Assembly: GCF_000801105.2 (NCBI RefSeq)
Contig: NC_079515.1
Coordinates: 32,697,407-32,761,406 of the forward strand
Direction of reading: 5' to 3'
Origin: Raphanus sativus
Taxonomy: Eukaryota > Streptophyta > Magnoliopsida > Brassicales > Brassicaceae
DNA: 64,000 nt
The notes under the pieces were generated by a model that was not told the origin of the DNA, made no database searches, and saw only the letters and a list, made by a program, of their open reading frames with translations. Shown piece after piece: positions 47,166-58,318 of this stretch. A program made the translations under genes and the position numbers. Position 1 is the first letter of the stretch. The number at the start of each line of letters is the position of its first letter.

Positions 47166-48235
47166 TCGTTAGTCGACTTATCTAATCGAGGTAGTGTCCA
47201 TGTTCTACTGACCGGTTTTTTCAGTCTCTGGAATACCTCATCTAGAGACTGCGGCATTGATGAAGTCATCACTCTTGTGGTTAATGTTGTTTCTGGGCCT
47301 TGCTTGCCTCAGTGGAAGATAACTTCTTGGTGGCTACTGGCTACGTTCTCTTCAAAATTATTGATTCCAAGTTTCATGTTCTTCCATGTTGATGCCTAAC
47401 GAGAAAATGTCACTCCTGACCCTCCTTGGCCATTACTTGGCGCTGAAGCCATGTTCTCCGACTTTGTGACAGGAGATAGCGAGTATCTGTTATGTTGTTC
47501 TCTAATGGCTGCATATTTTTTCGTGATTGCTTCTCTAGCTGATCCGTATTTACGGGAAATATATGAACTTCTTTTTATCGTGTCATGGCTCGATAACATC
47601 TTCATTTCAACTGAATAATGTTCTTGCTACAAAGATAAAAAAGAAATCATAGTTCAGGCTCTGGACCAAGGTTTAACTTTGTTAAAAGTTGACATAAACT
47701 TACAGAGAAGTTGCTTCCTGGTTCAATGTCATCAACATCGTTGAAGTTCCTTGCCAATGGAAGAACAAGCTCGCCTACCTTTTGTCCTTCTTCAAGCCAT
47801 GTTCGTTCTTAACGATTATAAAAAAAAGGAATTACATTAAAGAACGAGTTATCGATCAACGCTCAACACAGAAAAAGATGACTATGTTTTCTTTTCTTTT
47901 ACCTTTTTTTTCAAGATCATTAAACCTGAAGGATCAAAACCGTCCATATCGTCGGTCTCTGTTTGAAATTTAAATCTTTTTCAGCTACCGATGTAATTAA
48001 TGCAACTGCCATATATTGCTAAATGAGGGGCGACTAAGCAGCAACACTAAGCATTTTCTAAGAGAAAACCTATTGAAAACGGAGCCAACGTCTAATCAAA
48101 TTCGATCATGAAAGGGACAGTTTACCAGTTCATGATGAGAAGGATAAGACCGAGAACTAGATAGAAAGCTAAGTTGACATGCACGCTAGTCTTCAATCTC
48201 TCTGAGACGGTAAAGTCCCCAGCATCTTCGAACCC
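47166..48235 (-). pseudogene. LMBR1-like membrane protein gene, truncated remnant
   Basis: Minus-strand remnants of an LMBR1-like integral membrane protein, orthologous by position to At5g65290. Recognisable pieces in order are: 48126-48235 (FEDAGDFTVSERLKTSVHVN, with a membrane segment YLVLGLILLIM); about 47925-47995 (KRFKFQTETDDMDGFDPSGL); 47704 to about 47807 (WLEEGQKVGELVLPLARNF); and from about 47620 down (HYSVEMKMLSSHDTIKRSSY, REAITKKYAAIREQHNRY). The last part continues with STWKNMKLGINNFEENVA after an in-frame TAG, and with DEVFQRLKKP (47,220 region) in another frame. The N-terminal exons and about 300 residues between the first two pieces are missing. Splice sites of the kept exons remain good. 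Confidence 0.85.
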
Positions 48236-50124
48236 CTGAATAAGGGAGAGGAAGCATAGTTTAATATATGATATTATTCATGTACATCCTAGTAAGTAGT
48301 AACTACCAATGAAGATGGATCGTTAGAGCTGCAGTTTAGAAACAACCAACAAGAATTAAAGACCTAGACCTGAAACATGTACTACAAGGTCACAAACGGG
48401 ACACGTCCTGTCATGCTAAAAGATGGATTTGATCAAAGGGAAGGCACAATATATACTGATTAGCAAGTACTGAATAATGAAAAAAGTGTAGGAGCAAAGC
48501 CACTGAAGGAATTTGGTCAGAAAATTAATTTCAACAAAAGTTAGGGCCGTATTAGTAGGAACTGGGGTAGCCTACGAAAAGCATTATCTCTGATATTGAT
48601 AACTTGCAAATTTCGCCTAGTACCTACACTCAATATAGATAAATTAGTTATGGGCCGTGCAATCTATAGATGCAATGAGAATAAGGTTTTTTATTATTCA
48701 TTATCAAATAATAAGAGGATGTTATTAAACTGAAGGTTATGGATTTATTTTGTATTGTTTCTACTTGTAATATACGCGTGAAGGTATATGGCATTATGGC
48801 ATGATTCATGTCTGTCAAACGTGTTTCCAGGTCAGCTAATCCAGTGATTGATGTTCGATAAATTGCTTTTATTCAGTTTCTTCTCGAGGTCAACATCCAT
48901 ATATCTAAAAAATTGTCTAATTCGCAGTTGACACAAGAATCCCATACCCACTTACCAGTTTAGATAATACTCCGTTTATTAAAGCATATTATAGATTCGA
49001 TTAGTTTTAAATCTTTGGATGGTCTAAGATTACCAATTAAAAGTTTTCTTTATAGCATCGACCGTCCTTCCTGTCCATCCATATCCCTTTGGCCACATCC
49101 AACGACAGATTTTGGTCTTCTAAAATTGTAGAGCCGACAAGATCTCGACACGTGAGCACTTGCCTACCGGTTCACGTGTATACCCTCATGTCCTACAGCC
49201 AGAAAGAATCATATTACCGCCGAGCCCACCTTTGCTTTTATTTGTTTTTCTTCTCTGTTTCTGGCACCAAAACTTTTGTTTTCCGAGAGATTTAGTCACT
49301 GATTTAAAATATTTAATGACTGGTGTAGGACCCATAATTACAAAGCACCAAATTAACAAAGACACTAATCACACGTGGAATCAAAACCTTACTGAATAAG
49401 AAAAAGATAAACCGACTCAATGTAGTATTCATGAATTAATGAAAAAGGATTCAAATTTTATATGTGGTACTGGTTTGTAAAATTATATCTCCAATTGAAC
49501 TAAGTTGGATTCAAACGAATTAACGTCAGTCTCATTTTTCGACTTTTGTTGCATATATCAACTGGTTATAAATTTCATAATGAGTTAACTCTTCTTCATT
49601 TATTTCTATCAATATTTTAATAAATTGTTAGATGGTGGTTAGACACCTTATATGAAATTAATGTTTAGAAGACACACGCCTAAACTGATTTTTTGAACAT
49701 TTAAACCAATTTCCTTTCAAATGGTTTAACAAAATTGTTTCATTCAGTTTTGATTTACCGACTAAACAAATGCATAGATACATTTTTATAACACTAATTA
49801 TTGATAATCAATTAAATAATTATTTTGCTACCACATAACAGTTAGGATGGGGTGTTTAGTAATGTTTTATCGTCTAATAATGGTGTCTTGAGTTTTTTTT
49901 AAAAAGGTTTCTTATGTATTTAATTGTCATGTTAATTTTGGGTCACCCACGTTTTATTTATGTGGTAAGTAAATGTAAGCAATTTTTTAAAAAAGTACGG
50001 CATAAACTGTATGAATAGCGCCTGTTGTCAAGACTCTCGAAGGAAAATACATATATTATTAAGGTAGCGTTCGTACTTCTCATTCTAAAGATACCAATAT
50101 ACAGAGTGAGAGAGAAAGATAGAT
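48236..50124. other. Intergenic DNA and GCL1 promoter region
   Basis: No further LMBR1-like exon could be recognised. A lone Stowaway-like terminus (TACTCCGTTTATTAAAGC) lies at 48,967. Sequence from 49,030 to 49,400 is less AT-rich, with small frames but no domain. The leader of GCL1 likely begins near 50,090. Confidence 0.45.
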
Positions 50125-52050
50125 ATGATATCGTCGGCGGTAGAGTTTTCCGCGGAGCAAGCGAGATGCGGCGACGATGGTGACGGCGGAGAGACGAACA
50201 AGAACGGCGATCGTGATCATTTTATTATACGAACCTCCTCCGAACCAAAAGCTCAGACGACAAGTTTTCTCTCAACTGATACTTTCCTTAGAGCAGCAAC
50301 GTTACTCAAGGACCAGGTGAAGCTACAGACTGCTAGGTCTAGCTAGAGTCCCATGGACCGTACGTTGGCCTATATATTTTTATCAGTGTATCTATGTTTG
50401 TATAGGTTGTGGAGGCCACGTGGAAACGCGGTGCTCCGGATCCGAGTCTAGTGTTGGATCCGACCGTGTACACAGGGCTACTCGGCACCGCTTTCACTTG
50501 CTTGAAGTCGTACGAGGTCACGAGGAACCATCAAGATCTGCTAACTTGCGCAGATATAATCGACACGTGTGCCGACGTTGCACGCGCCACAACCAGGTGA
50601 GAACATCTTAGATATCATTTTCCACAAAAAAAATTCTGAAAACTAAATTTCATTAGTATTATTACAATTTTGAAACAATTATTAACCATAAACACAATCA
50701 TGAATAATACGTAAATTTGCAATTTGTGGAATAATAATAATATCTACACACATTATAATGAAGCAATGAATAGGTCGCTTTCTAATAGATTTTTGGATTG
50801 GTTATGGTCATGAATAGGCACGTGACGTTTTTATGTGGAAGAGGAGGAGTGTATGCGCTTGGTGCAATCGTAGCCAGTTACAGAGGGGACCAATCAAAAC
50901 TTGACCTCTTTCTCGGTCTTTTCCTGGAGGTACCTATCTTTTCACTTGTAACTACTTTCACGTTTTAGTTTCACCACATTCAGGCAGAAGTAGATTAAGT
51001 ATATACTTATCTCATGTGACAGTGATTAGCCTCACTAATTTCTGTTTTATAGACTAGCATTGATATAAACTTGATAGTTCTGTTCTGTTTTATAGACTGA
51101 CATTGTTCTAACGTAATAAACCATATGTGGTTTATGTTTTTGTAAAATTGTTTAGCTAGCAGAAGAAAGAGAGTTACCAGCAGGACCAGAGGAAGGAGGA
51201 TTTGGAATGTCATATGACCTTCTGTATGGAAGAGCGGGTTTCCTTTGGGCTGCTCTGTTTCTAAACAAATACCTCGGTGAAGGCACTGTTCCCGACCATC
51301 TCTTATCGCCTATTGTCGCAGCCATCTTATCAGGTGGACGAGTCGGAGCTGCAGATCATCAAGCTTGCCCTTTATTATACAGGCAGGCAACTGACTTGTA
51401 TCTCTCAAGTTCATTTGTTTCAAGAGTGTCAAGAGTACGAACTTTATCTTCCTTTGGTTTATTATAGGTTCCACGGGACACGGTTTTGGGGTGCGGCGAA
51501 TGGATTAGCTGGAATCTTGCACGTCTTGTTACACTTCCCATTATCAGAAGAGGATGTGAAGGATGTGCAAGGGACGTTGAGGTACATGATGAGTAATAGG
51601 TTCCCAAACAGCGGAAACTATCCTTGCAACGAAGGGAATCCGAGAGACAAGCTGGTCCAGTGGGCTCACGGTGCGACCGGCATGGCCATCACTTTGGCTA
51701 AAGCATCACAGGTGTTTCCAAAGGAGAGGGATTTTCGTGAAGCAGCCATTGAAGCTGGAGAAGTAGTGTGGAAGAGTGGGTTGGTGAAGAAGGTAGGTTT
51801 AGCTGATGGAGTTGCTGGCAACGCCTATGCTTGCTTGTCGCTCTACAGGTTAACGGGAGATGTTGTGTACGAAGAGAGAGCAAAAGCGTTCGCGAGTTAC
51901 TTGTGTCGTGATGGGAGAGAGCTTGTGACTGCGACAATGGGAGAAGCAGAGCATGACTATTCTCTCTTCCGAGGACTAGCTGGACCAGCATGTCTCTGGT
52001 TCGATCTAGCGTCGCCGGCAGATTCTAAGTTTCCTGGTTATGAGATTTAA
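50125..52050 (+). CDS. GCL1: LanC-like protein GCL1 (GCR2-like 1)
   Basis: A LanC-like protein, orthologous to At5g65280. The GCR2/GCL family was once proposed as abscisic acid receptors, a claim since disputed; LanC proteins are glutathione- or thioether-handling enzymes with an alpha/alpha toroid fold. Exons are 50125-50316, 50406-50596, 50818-50929, 51156-51382 and 51468-52050, giving 434 residues. Repeats of the toroid show FLCGRGGVYALGA, FGMSYDLLYGRAGFLWAAL, FWGAANGLAGILHVL and VGLADGVAGNAYACL. The last intron (51383-51467) has a GC donor. The zinc ligands of LanC (C, then C-H 46 residues on) are replaced by A307 and A353-D354 here. A frame open through the last intron (51277 on) is not the gene's frame upstream. 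Confidence 0.94.
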
Positions 52051-52189
52051 ATTTAAGATAAACCGTTGTTCTTTCTCTCCGTGGTTATTGAAAGTGAATC
52101 CTCAATGAATGTATTATCATCAAACAAAAAAAAACTCATGTCTTTTTTAAAGTAATACAATGGTGGCAATAATACAATGATAAGGAAGA

Positions 52190-52863
52190 TCAAACGGTGT
52201 TGAGAGTATCAGTAAGGCAACGGAGAATGCAACCGAGACCAGCTCGCTCAGTGAGTTTCTCGTGAATCTTCAGACACTGATCGCATGTAGGTCTGTCCCC
52301 AGTGGAAAGCCCTCTGTATAAGTACCTGTTTCCACACCATTCAAGCAAACATAAAAGATTAACACTTACTCTTCAAGATCTAAAGCTAAATTGTGACAAT
52401 CCCTCAGTGGACAGAGATTACAACAACAAAACCTAAACCATGTCATATAACGTTTTGCTCAAGCCTTAACCATCTCCAATGAAATTCAGACAAGAAATGA
52501 CCGTATAAGGGGGAATTTACTTCATGAGAATGTCGTAATACTCAACATCAAGGGCATTAAGCATCCCCTCAATATCCTTTATCGCCATCAAAGCTCTGTG
52601 CACAACTATCCAATTAGCCGACTGCAAATTGAAAGCAATCATTTACATATTGGTGATGAACAAACAAACGAGGAAAAGAGAGAGAGAGAGAGAGAGAGTA
52701 CCTTGCAACGCTCATCGAGAGTTTTAGGAGGAGAACCTTCAAGAGCCGTTTTCAGAGCTTCTACTGGTTTATACTGCTTGAGTAAGCTTTCAATCTTGGT
52801 CGATTTTGTTTCGATCCTAGCGATGATTGCCTCTGCCTCCACAAATCCACCTCCTCCCGCCAT
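52190..52863 (-). CDS. ARPC5: ARP2/3 complex subunit 5 (p16-Arc)
   Basis: The 16-kDa subunit of the ARP2/3 complex, which nucleates branched actin filaments in the cytoplasm and shapes trichomes and pavement cells in plants. Minus-strand exons are 52863-52702, 52621-52521 and 52325-52190, giving 132 residues, the family's usual length. Recognisable parts are EAEAIIARIETKSTKIESLL, the ANWIVVHRALMAIKDIEGML block and the C-terminus LTERAGLGCILRCLTDTLN. All introns are GT-AG and phases agree; intron 1 contains a GA microsatellite. It converges with GCL1 (139 bp between the stops) and is divergent from PABN2. By position it matches At5g65274; the Arabidopsis gene CROOKED encodes the same subunit elsewhere. 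Confidence 0.94.
52677..52699. repeat. GA microsatellite in ARPC5 intron 1
   Basis: A perfect run of about ten GA dinucleotides directly next to the splice donor of intron 1 (minus strand GTACTCTCTC). Confidence 0.9.
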
Positions 52864-53312
52864 TCGAACTCTCCCTCTCTCTCTCCCCAGCAGATTGATC
52901 TAAAACCAAATCAATTCATTTCATAATTCGAATAAAAAAAAATCAATTATAATCAGCAATCTACAACATTCAGGATCATACCGTAAAGTTCTGAGTAAGA
53001 GAGATTCGAAGCTTACCTGGAGGGAATCAATCAAAGCGAATCAATCAAAGCGATTCTGACCGAGTTCAAATCTTTATCGGTGATCGATAATGTAATTTTA
53101 GATAAATATAAGGGGTCGAATCGAAATTAATGAAACGTTTGAGCCTCTTTTAATTGGGCCCCCAATAAAGATATTAATAAATAGCCCCGGATACGATTAC
53201 TTACGTGTCGCTATCCCAAATCGGGGTTTAAAAAGTGCCCTAAGCGTTTCTTTTTGAGACAGAACAAAAAAAGAGAAAAGCAAACGTCCCGGTCGGGAAG
53301 GAGAGGAGAGCG
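52864..53312. promoter_or_regulatory. Shared divergent promoter of ARPC5 and PABN2
   Basis: Only 449 bp separate the two start codons, which face away from each other. In Arabidopsis RABA4a lies between these genes (recalled); it is gone here. GGGCCCCCAAT at 53,156-53,166 contains the GGGCC-type (site II-like) word often found before housekeeping genes. Confidence 0.6.
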
Positions 53313-55551
53313 ATGGAGGAAGAGGAGCACGAGGTTTACGGGGGAGAGATTCCCGACGTCGGAGAGATGGATGGTGACGTGGAGGCTCATAATCCTGATA
53401 TGGACATGGCTGCTGCTGCCGATGATGATGCTGCTAAGGTCTGCTACCTATTCCTCTCTATCTCTCTTACTGTTTCAGTGATGATCTGATTGATTTGATT
53501 TGGTTATTGTTAAAAACACTTAGGAGTTGGATGAGATGAAGAAACGGTTGAAGGAGATGGAGGATGAAGCTGCTGCTCTTCGTGAGATGCAGGCCAAAGT
53601 TGAGAAGGAGATGGGAGCTCAAGGTTTTATTTAAGTTTCCTTTGATTACGTTTTCCTTAACAACTGCGAGTTAGGCTTTTGCTACTTCACTTCAATTGTG
53701 TTTGGAAATTTTCAATTGCAGATCCTGCTACTATAGCAGCAAATCAAGCAGGCAAGGAGGAAGTGGATGCTCGGTCTGTTTTTGTTGGCAATGTAAGAAC
53801 GCTTATTTTTTCTGCTTCTTTCGCTTTATTACTCTTTTGAACTATTGTCCCTTCTGGTCGATTTCATAGTTCTAGTTCTTACTGGCTTAGTGTGCAATGT
53901 GCGTTCAGCTAGATTTTGAATTGTACGTAGATGAGTAGGTTTGTTGATGAAAAGAGCTTTTAATCTTTGATGATAGAAGTATTATAGTTCAACTGTGAGT
54001 CTGTAATCTGATTGCGTTCTCTTCCTGAGTAAATCAGTAATTTAACCATCAATTTTAGTGACAAAAAAGAACTGTGACAAAAAAAAACCCTTCAATTTTA
54101 GTGTAAGGGTACATCTTTGGTGCCGTGGCATGCACTGGATATCTGTTCGGTGACCAGTTTAAGATTAGACGAAAATTATGAGCCGTAGAACTTGGTGATG
54201 ACAGTGTAGAACCTGAGATGGAGCCTTCGTATAACTTAAGAACCTGATCCTTCAGATGCAAATGAAAAGAATTTATACGTTCATCAATTTGTGTGTTTCA
54301 AGCTTTAGGATGTCTCTGTTTTTTTTTTTCTGAATTTTGCTTTTCTTATGACTTTTCTCACTACAATCGCAGGGTTGTTCCCATAGCTGAAGTTCTTATT
54401 AGCTCTGGGTTGTCAGCTAGGTTTAGTGGGGTCTCTATTTTTTTTTTACTTTATAAAGTTCTAAAGATCTGCTATGTTCTCTTGTGAGCATTATTAAAAA
54501 AAAAAGAGTAAACATGCAAAAGAAAAATGACAAAAAGAATGAAACACGTTTTAGAGCCAAAAAAATTGAAAAGAAAAAAGAGTTATGGCTTTGAGAAGGT
54601 GAGGAAATGTGCAGAGGGGAAAATAGTTAAGTGGAGTAGTTTGCAATACTTCCTCTCAAGGAGAAAGTCCCTGAAGAGTTGAACCAAGATGCTGGATGCT
54701 TTCCAGCCAAGACGCATATCTGCTATCTGCAGAGATTCCGGGAAAGACTGCTGTTTGGTGCTAACAAAATATAAAAGATTGTTTATGCTTGGTACACAGC
54801 GTAAGGGATCTTTTCGTCTTAATGGCTGCTCAAGTTTACTAGATTTTCCACTCTGCTTTGCTTGGTGCTCTTGTTCAATGTCTTTGCTTAGTGTTCTTGT
54901 TTCTTTGAACTTGTTAATCTGATCGATTACTTTTTTTGTTGTTCCCAAGCGAAAGAATCCATGGGTTATGCTTGTTTGTTGTATAATATAACCGCAAATT
55001 CCACTGTGCAGGTTGATTACGCTTGTACACCTGAAGAAGTGCAGCAACATTTCCAATCATGCGGGACTGTGCATCGGGTGACAATTCTGACAGACAAGTT
55101 CGGGCAGCCAAAGGGATTTGCTTATGTCGAGTTTGTGGAAGTTGAAGCCATACAAGAGGCTCTACAACTGAATGAATCAGAGTTACATGGTCGTCAACTA
55201 AAGGTACAGTAAACAAAAGTTTATCCCTTGCTAGTATATAAAAACGAAACCAGAAACTCATTTTTTGTGGCTTAAACTAGGTGCTGCCTAAGAGAACAAA
55301 CGTTCCTGGATTGAAACAGTTCCGTGGTAGACGATTCAACCCGTACATGGGGTACCGGTTCCGCAGACCTTTCATGTCTCCGTATATGTATTCTCCTTAT
55401 GGATATGGGTAATGTTCGTTTAACACCTTGGTGGTCCACAGCTCTCCTCTTTGACATCTTTCTTAATCGTTTTTCCCCTTTCTAAATCTGTGTATGCAGG
55501 AAAGCGCCGCCTAGGTTCAGAAGGCCAATGCGTTACATGCCATACCAATAA
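53313..55551 (+). CDS. PABN2: Nuclear poly(A)-binding protein PABN2
   Basis: A nuclear poly(A)-binding protein of the PABPN1 type, which stimulates and limits poly(A) tail synthesis; orthologous to At5g65260. Exons 53313-53438, 53524-53623, 53722-53792, 55012-55203, 55281-55408 and 55500-55551 give 222 residues, close to the Arabidopsis length. The N-terminus is acidic ([20 protein letters not shown]). A coiled coil follows ([20 protein letters not shown], about 44-63). The single RRM has RNP2 SVFVGN (about 94-99) and RNP1 KGFAYVEF (133-140). The tail is rich in Arg, Tyr, Pro and Met ([20 protein letters not shown]). Intron 3 (53793-55011) is 1.2 kb, much longer than the others. Confidence 0.96.
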
Positions 55552-55995
55552 AAAAGCCTTTTGTTGGCGCTTTAAAACAAAGAGCGGATTCGTAATATGG
55601 CATATGTCCATCTTTTGTTAAGCTTTCTCTCTGTGACTTGGTCTCCCCTGTTTTTTCTTTTTTTTGGTAATAACTTGGCGCGTAAACATTTGGAATCTTG
55701 GCTGGTGGTATTTATAAGTTCCATATCGTTTTGATATGAATCATATATAATTATAAATTATGGTCGTGTTACATAATGCCTTTGTGTTTAATAGTATTAC
55801 ATAATGTGAAATGGAAGTGTTGACCAAAGAGAAAAAGGTCAACTCCACTGTTACTGAGTCCAAGGCGTATTTTAAGACCTCGCTATCGTACACCGAGTAA
55901 AAGTTGTTAATGGAGGAGATTGGAGTCCATCGCCATTTCTTGCAGCGATCCGAGTTTGAGTGAGTGTCAGTCGTTAGAGATCCGAAAAGACGATA

Positions 55996-57119
55996 ATGTC
56001 CTTGTCCCTTCCTTGTCGATACGCTTTCTTCTTCTCCGGCTCGACTCCCGTCCGCATCAGCAGCAGCAGCCTCTGCTTCTCCGTCGTATCTCTACGGACT
56101 TCTAACCGGAATACTAAACCCTCCCTCCGCCACGTCATCGCCTCTCCTCGGTCGAATTTCGAGATCGTGAGAGCTCGCGCGTCTTCTCCACTCGGATCAT
56201 CATCGTACGACGAAGACGCCGACTCCGATGGTGGTGGTTTCGATTTCAGCGGCTTCGTATCTCTCGCGGAGGCGGTTTGTATTCTCTCTTCCGCCGCGGT
56301 CTCGGTGGTTCTCGCGGCGAACTACGCGGCGGCTGGTGAGATTGGGAAGAAGGTCTTGTCTTTGGGGTTCGTCGGGTTGCTGTGTTCTGTCGCGTCTGGC
56401 TCGTGGCTTAGACGACGGCAATGGATGAGGATTTGCAAAGGAGCGAGAGGAGAAGGAGACGGTGGGAGGGATCTGATTCGACGGTTGGAGAAGCTTGAAG
56501 AGGATTTGAAAACCTCGACCAACGTTGTGAGAGTTCTCTCGAGGCATCTGGAGAAACTGGGTATTCGGTTTCGGGTCACCCGGAAAGCTCTCAAGGAACC
56601 CGTTTCTGAGGTAAAGCTCCGATTTTTTGGATACTTGGAAGATAGGCTTTAGTAGCTTCATACGCTCAGATATCAATGTAGCAGTTGTTTTACATAAAAG
56701 TTTAGTTCTTTACGTGTTGTTATGTATCTCAAAGTATGTTTGGTATTGTACAAAGACTGCAGCTTTGGCTCAGAAGAATTCAGAGGCAACAAGAGTGATA
56801 GCTGCACAACAAGAGATTCTAGAGAAGGAGCTTGGCGAAATTCAGAAGGTTCTGCTCGCTATGCAGGTATATATATCTATTATTATTTACCATAGATACG
56901 AGTTAGTTTTTGTTTTGGGCTCATGAAAGCTTGGTTTTGTTTGCTTTTTTTTTTTTATAGGATCAACAGCGAAAGCAACTTGAGCTTATTCTTACTATTG
57001 CAAAGAACGCGAAGCTGTTTGAAAGCACTAGTAACAAGCAAACACCTAATCCTAATGAAGAGAAAGATAAGATTGTAGTAGAAGAACCCGCAACATCCAA
57101 AAAGATACTCTATCAATAA
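55996..57119 (+). CDS. Plastid-type membrane protein, At5g65250-like
   Basis: A plant protein of unknown function, matched by position and sequence to At5g65250. Exons 55996-56610, 56756-56866 and 56961-57119 give 294 residues, all GT-AG and in frame. The N-terminus is rich in Ser and Arg and poor in acids (residues 1-70), as in a chloroplast transit peptide. Two hydrophobic segments follow at about 87-109 (AVCILSSAAVSVVLAA) and 118-137 (LSLGFVGLLCSVASG). Then comes a long charged coiled coil (RRLEKLEEDLKTSTNVVRVL; AAQQEILEKELGEIQKVLLA). Exon 2 uses the acceptor AAAG|ACTGC, because the CAG five bases on breaks the frame. The membrane is inferred to be plastid. Confidence 0.85.
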
Positions 57120-57451
57120 AACCAGAGGTAATACAACACACACACAAGAACCGGTTAATGACTCTGCCAGGCTTTTTGTCTGGACAAGTTGTTCTTGATG
57201 CCAGGAGAGGGAGAACACCAGAAAAAAATGGATAACTACTCACTGTGGTTTCGTTGATGTATTGTCAATCATTATTTTGGGTTGTGTATTCCACTTGTTT
57301 TTGAACTCAAGCTTTCCTTCTAATACCGAGTTCTTGATGGTTGATGATGACTTTAAAACGTTTCAGATAATTAATACCCACTCATTTCTTCAACTAGCCA
57401 AAGGACAATCCTCGAATGGAATATAAAAACAGATAGAGATAAATTATCAAA
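57120..57451. other. 3' flank and spacer before tRNA
   Basis: Probable 3' UTR of the At5g65250-like gene followed by spacer. No other gene seen. Confidence 0.5.
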
Positions 57452-57536
57452 GGGGCGGTGGCGCAGTTGGCTAGCGCGTAGGTCTCATAGCTACTGAGTG
57501 ATCCTGAGGTCGAGAGTTCGAGCCTCTCTCGCCCCA
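57452..57536 (+). tRNA. Elongator tRNA-Met (CAT) with intron
   Basis: The acceptor stem GGGGCGG pairs with TCGCCCC, followed by discriminator A. The D-arm is GCGCAGTTGGCTAGCGC and the T-arm GAGAGTTCGAGCCTCTC. The anticodon CAT lies in GGTCTCATA, followed by an 11-bp intron (GCTACTGAGTG) one base 3' of the anticodon, then ATCCTGAGG. Plant elongator tRNA-Met genes typically carry such an intron. A T-run just after the gene (57,540-57,547) suits polymerase III termination. The A and B boxes are internal. Confidence 0.95.
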
Positions 57537-57547
57537 ATTTTTTTTTT
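57537..57547 (+). terminator. RNA polymerase III terminator
   Basis: A run of about ten T residues begins two bases past the tRNA discriminator base. Confidence 0.75.
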
Positions 57548-58318
57548 GCTTTTTATATGTTGTCTTATATAAAAACCTTATTCTATTCGTTAATAACATT
57601 CGAAGCATCATCATGAGTAATCATTTATTTTTATCATAATCAAGCAGGAAAAGCAGTTCTCCAACCAATGTCGGGGCTTCTTGGTTTCTCTTTGACCAAA
57701 CCATTGTGAACGTCATAATTGCGACTTGCGTAAAAGAAAGACTTTTCCAGTTCAAAACAAAACAAAAACAGATAAATGATGATGTTAACGCAAAGAGGAT
57801 ATAAAATGAAAGTTTTAAATTTCTAGAAGACAAAAGAGTTTTACTTTGGTTTCTCTTTGGGTTTTAGTCGGAGAGTGAATATCTTTCAACTTTCATATGC
57901 TGGAATTACTCTTTTTTTTTTCTTTTTTGGATTCTCTTCTGCTCTACAAGTTTCTTCTTTTGGAGCCAGTTGTTCTTTTCTTTTTTGCTGTTCCCAAATC
58001 TGAGTTTATTATATATACTCTCTTAAAGGTTTGATTTTTTTCTTTTAAAAAAAATCTCCCGTCTGAGCAAAATTGGTCCTTTCATCCTCCGGGCAACTAA
58101 AAAGGGTTTGTGTTTTTTTTTAAAGTTAGTTTCAGTTCAGACATAACTTGAAGCTGTAATAGAATTTGATTATATAATTTTGGGGGTTTCCAAATGAATC
58201 TAATCCTTTATGGTAGATCCACTCTGTCTTAAAAAGCTTAAGATATGTTTACTGATTTTAGTTCTTGTAGATGGCGAACCCAAAGTTTTGAAAGTCATTA
58301 TTAGCTCTTAGAAAAAAA
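57548..58318. promoter_or_regulatory. Spacer and promoter/leader of the LRR kinase
   Basis: AT-rich with pyrimidine tracts (57,910-58,060). The 5' leader of the kinase gene probably begins in this region; no TATA box can be fixed. Confidence 0.4.

Noticed and set aside
51277..52050. 257-residue open frame starting at 51277 as the GCL1 C-terminal gene
   Set aside because: Its first part is out of frame with exon 4, which encodes conserved LanC residues; the frame is merely open through the 85-bp GC-AG intron.
56200..56676. 158-residue minus-strand frame opposite the At5g65250-like gene
   Set aside because: Antisense shadow of exon 1, which has a transit peptide, membrane segments and good splice junctions.
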